Assembly (NCBI RefSeq): GCF_000633415.1
Contig: NZ_AYMV01000011.1
Span: 1-64,000 of the forward strand
Source: Leucobacter sp. PH1c
GTDB lineage: Bacteria; Actinomycetota; Actinomycetes; Actinomycetales; Microbacteriaceae
Length of the DNA: 64,000 nt
Direction: 5' to 3'
Part shown: piece by piece, positions 63,528 to 64,000 of the stretch
Layout of the letters: every line of letters begins with the position of its first letter
Numbering within the stretch: the stretch's first letter is position 1
The notes under the pieces: model-generated
What the model was told of the DNA's origin: nothing
The model's input: the letters and a program-made list of their open reading frames with translations, nothing else
The model's database searches: none
Program-made: the position numbers and the translations under genes

Positions 63528-64000
63528 GAGCCCCCCGGACGGGGGAGCCCGGATCGCTGCGGCGAACGTCGTCGCGCGCGCCACGGGCGCGGGGGTGCGG
63601 ATCGCGGTCGCGGAGTCGCTCACCGGCGGCGCGCTCGCGGCGGCGATCGTCTCGGTTCCCGGTGCGTCCCGCGTGCTCTCCGGGGGCATCGTTGCCTACG
63701 ACACCGCGCTCAAGGCCTCGCTGCTCGGGGTGGATCGCGCGCTGCTCGCGCGGCGGGGACCCGTCGATGCGGAGGTAGCGCGGCAGATGGCGCTCGGGGT
63801 CCGCACGGCCTGCGCGGTCCCCGGCCCGGACGGGGCGCTCCGGCCCGCGGAAGTGGGGATTGCGACGACGGGAGTCGCCGGGCCGGATCCGGATCCCCAG
63901 ACCGGGCAGGCGCCCGGCACCGTGTGGCTCGGCGTGAGCGCGGGGGAGCGCACGGCCGCGATTCCGCTCCGGCTCACGGGGGACCGCGCCACGATTCGGA
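63514..64000 (+). CDS. cinA: CinA-family nicotinamide-nucleotide amidohydrolase (PncC), 3' end cut by window
   Basis: It deamidates nicotinamide mononucleotide; in pathways linked to competence the C-terminal CinA domain is often found alone. Start GTG at 63514 overlaps the pgsA stop. The visible 162 codons have VRIAVAESLTGGALAAAI, SRVLSGGIVAYDTALKASLLG, then GIATTGVAGPDPD and GTVWLGVSAGERT, the full PncC core. The stop is beyond the window. PncC-only proteins are about 160-165 residues, so little is missing. Confidence 0.88.
   Translation, partial: MRAPESPPDGGARIAAANVVARATGAGVRIAVAESLTGGALAAAIVSVPGASRVLSGGIVAYDTALKASLLGVDRALLARRGPVDAEVARQMALGVRTACAVPGPDGALRPAEVGIATTGVAGPDPDPQTGQAPGTVWLGVSAGERTAAIPLRLTGDRATIR

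Noticed and set aside
58638-63689. Very long minus-strand open frame (1683 codons) spanning ftsK, pgsA and the second Fem gene
   Set aside because: Only its last 368 codons are a real gene (58638-59741). The rest is antisense to ftsK and pgsA and reflects stop-poor GC-rich DNA.

Overview
ORGANISM. The window is about 70 percent GC or more, with gene-dense, codon-biased reading frames. It carries the C5 (glutamyl-tRNA) heme route, a histidine-utilisation set, efeUOB, NYN/LOTUS, DUF3054 and Fem-type ligase genes, TTCG-loop terminators and many leaderless-looking promoters. Together these point to a high-GC actinobacterium, most likely Microbacteriaceae (Leucobacter-like). The family is an inference from gene content; no 16S gene is present. 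LAYOUT. (1) 1-7557: divergent hemA and a hemE-hemY-hemC-hemD-hemB-hemL operon whose genes all overlap by 4-11 bases; the shared 104-bp promoter holds nested inverted repeats. (2) 7554-15850: complete histidine degradation (hutH, hutU, hutI, hutG), a probable histidine permease and an IclR regulator. Two nearly identical palindromes cover both hut promoter regions. (3) 15881-20236: aquaporin Z, a GlxA-type regulator, GAPDH, DUF3054, hisN and tRNA-Lys with its terminator. (4) 20370-27727: nhaA, two small membrane proteins and the branched-chain amino acid genes ilvD, ilvB, ilvN, ilvC. (5) 27729-29887: a 2.1-kb lower-GC island bounded by perfect 28-bp direct repeats. The repeat equals the last nine codons of hrpB. 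The island encodes three exported proteins (a papain-like protease, a C-terminally anchored protein, a lipoprotein). (6) 29861-40093: hrpB, membrane proteins, serA and an efeUOB iron-uptake operon behind a DtxR/IdeR-type box. (7) 40193-48481: pnp with a long structured leader, a NYN-LOTUS protein, an M16 peptidase, an ATP-grasp enzyme, dapB and a small membrane protein. (8) 48619-64000: an APC permease, a membrane GGDEF protein, thyA-folA-dapA-rnj, two Fem-like ligases around a MurJ-type flippase, a 354-bp cluster of palindromic repeats, ftsK, pgsA and the start of cinA. HOW THE GENES FIT TOGETHER. Most of the window is core metabolism: heme, histidine catabolism, Val/Leu/Ile, serine, lysine/DAP, thymidylate/folate, RNA decay and cell-wall assembly. 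The clear accessory pieces are the hrpB-end island, an atypical codon block inside ilvD and the repeat cluster before the second Fem gene. A recurring layout is a TANNNT -10 box 6-8 bases before a start codon with no ribosome-binding site, suggesting many leaderless mRNAs.
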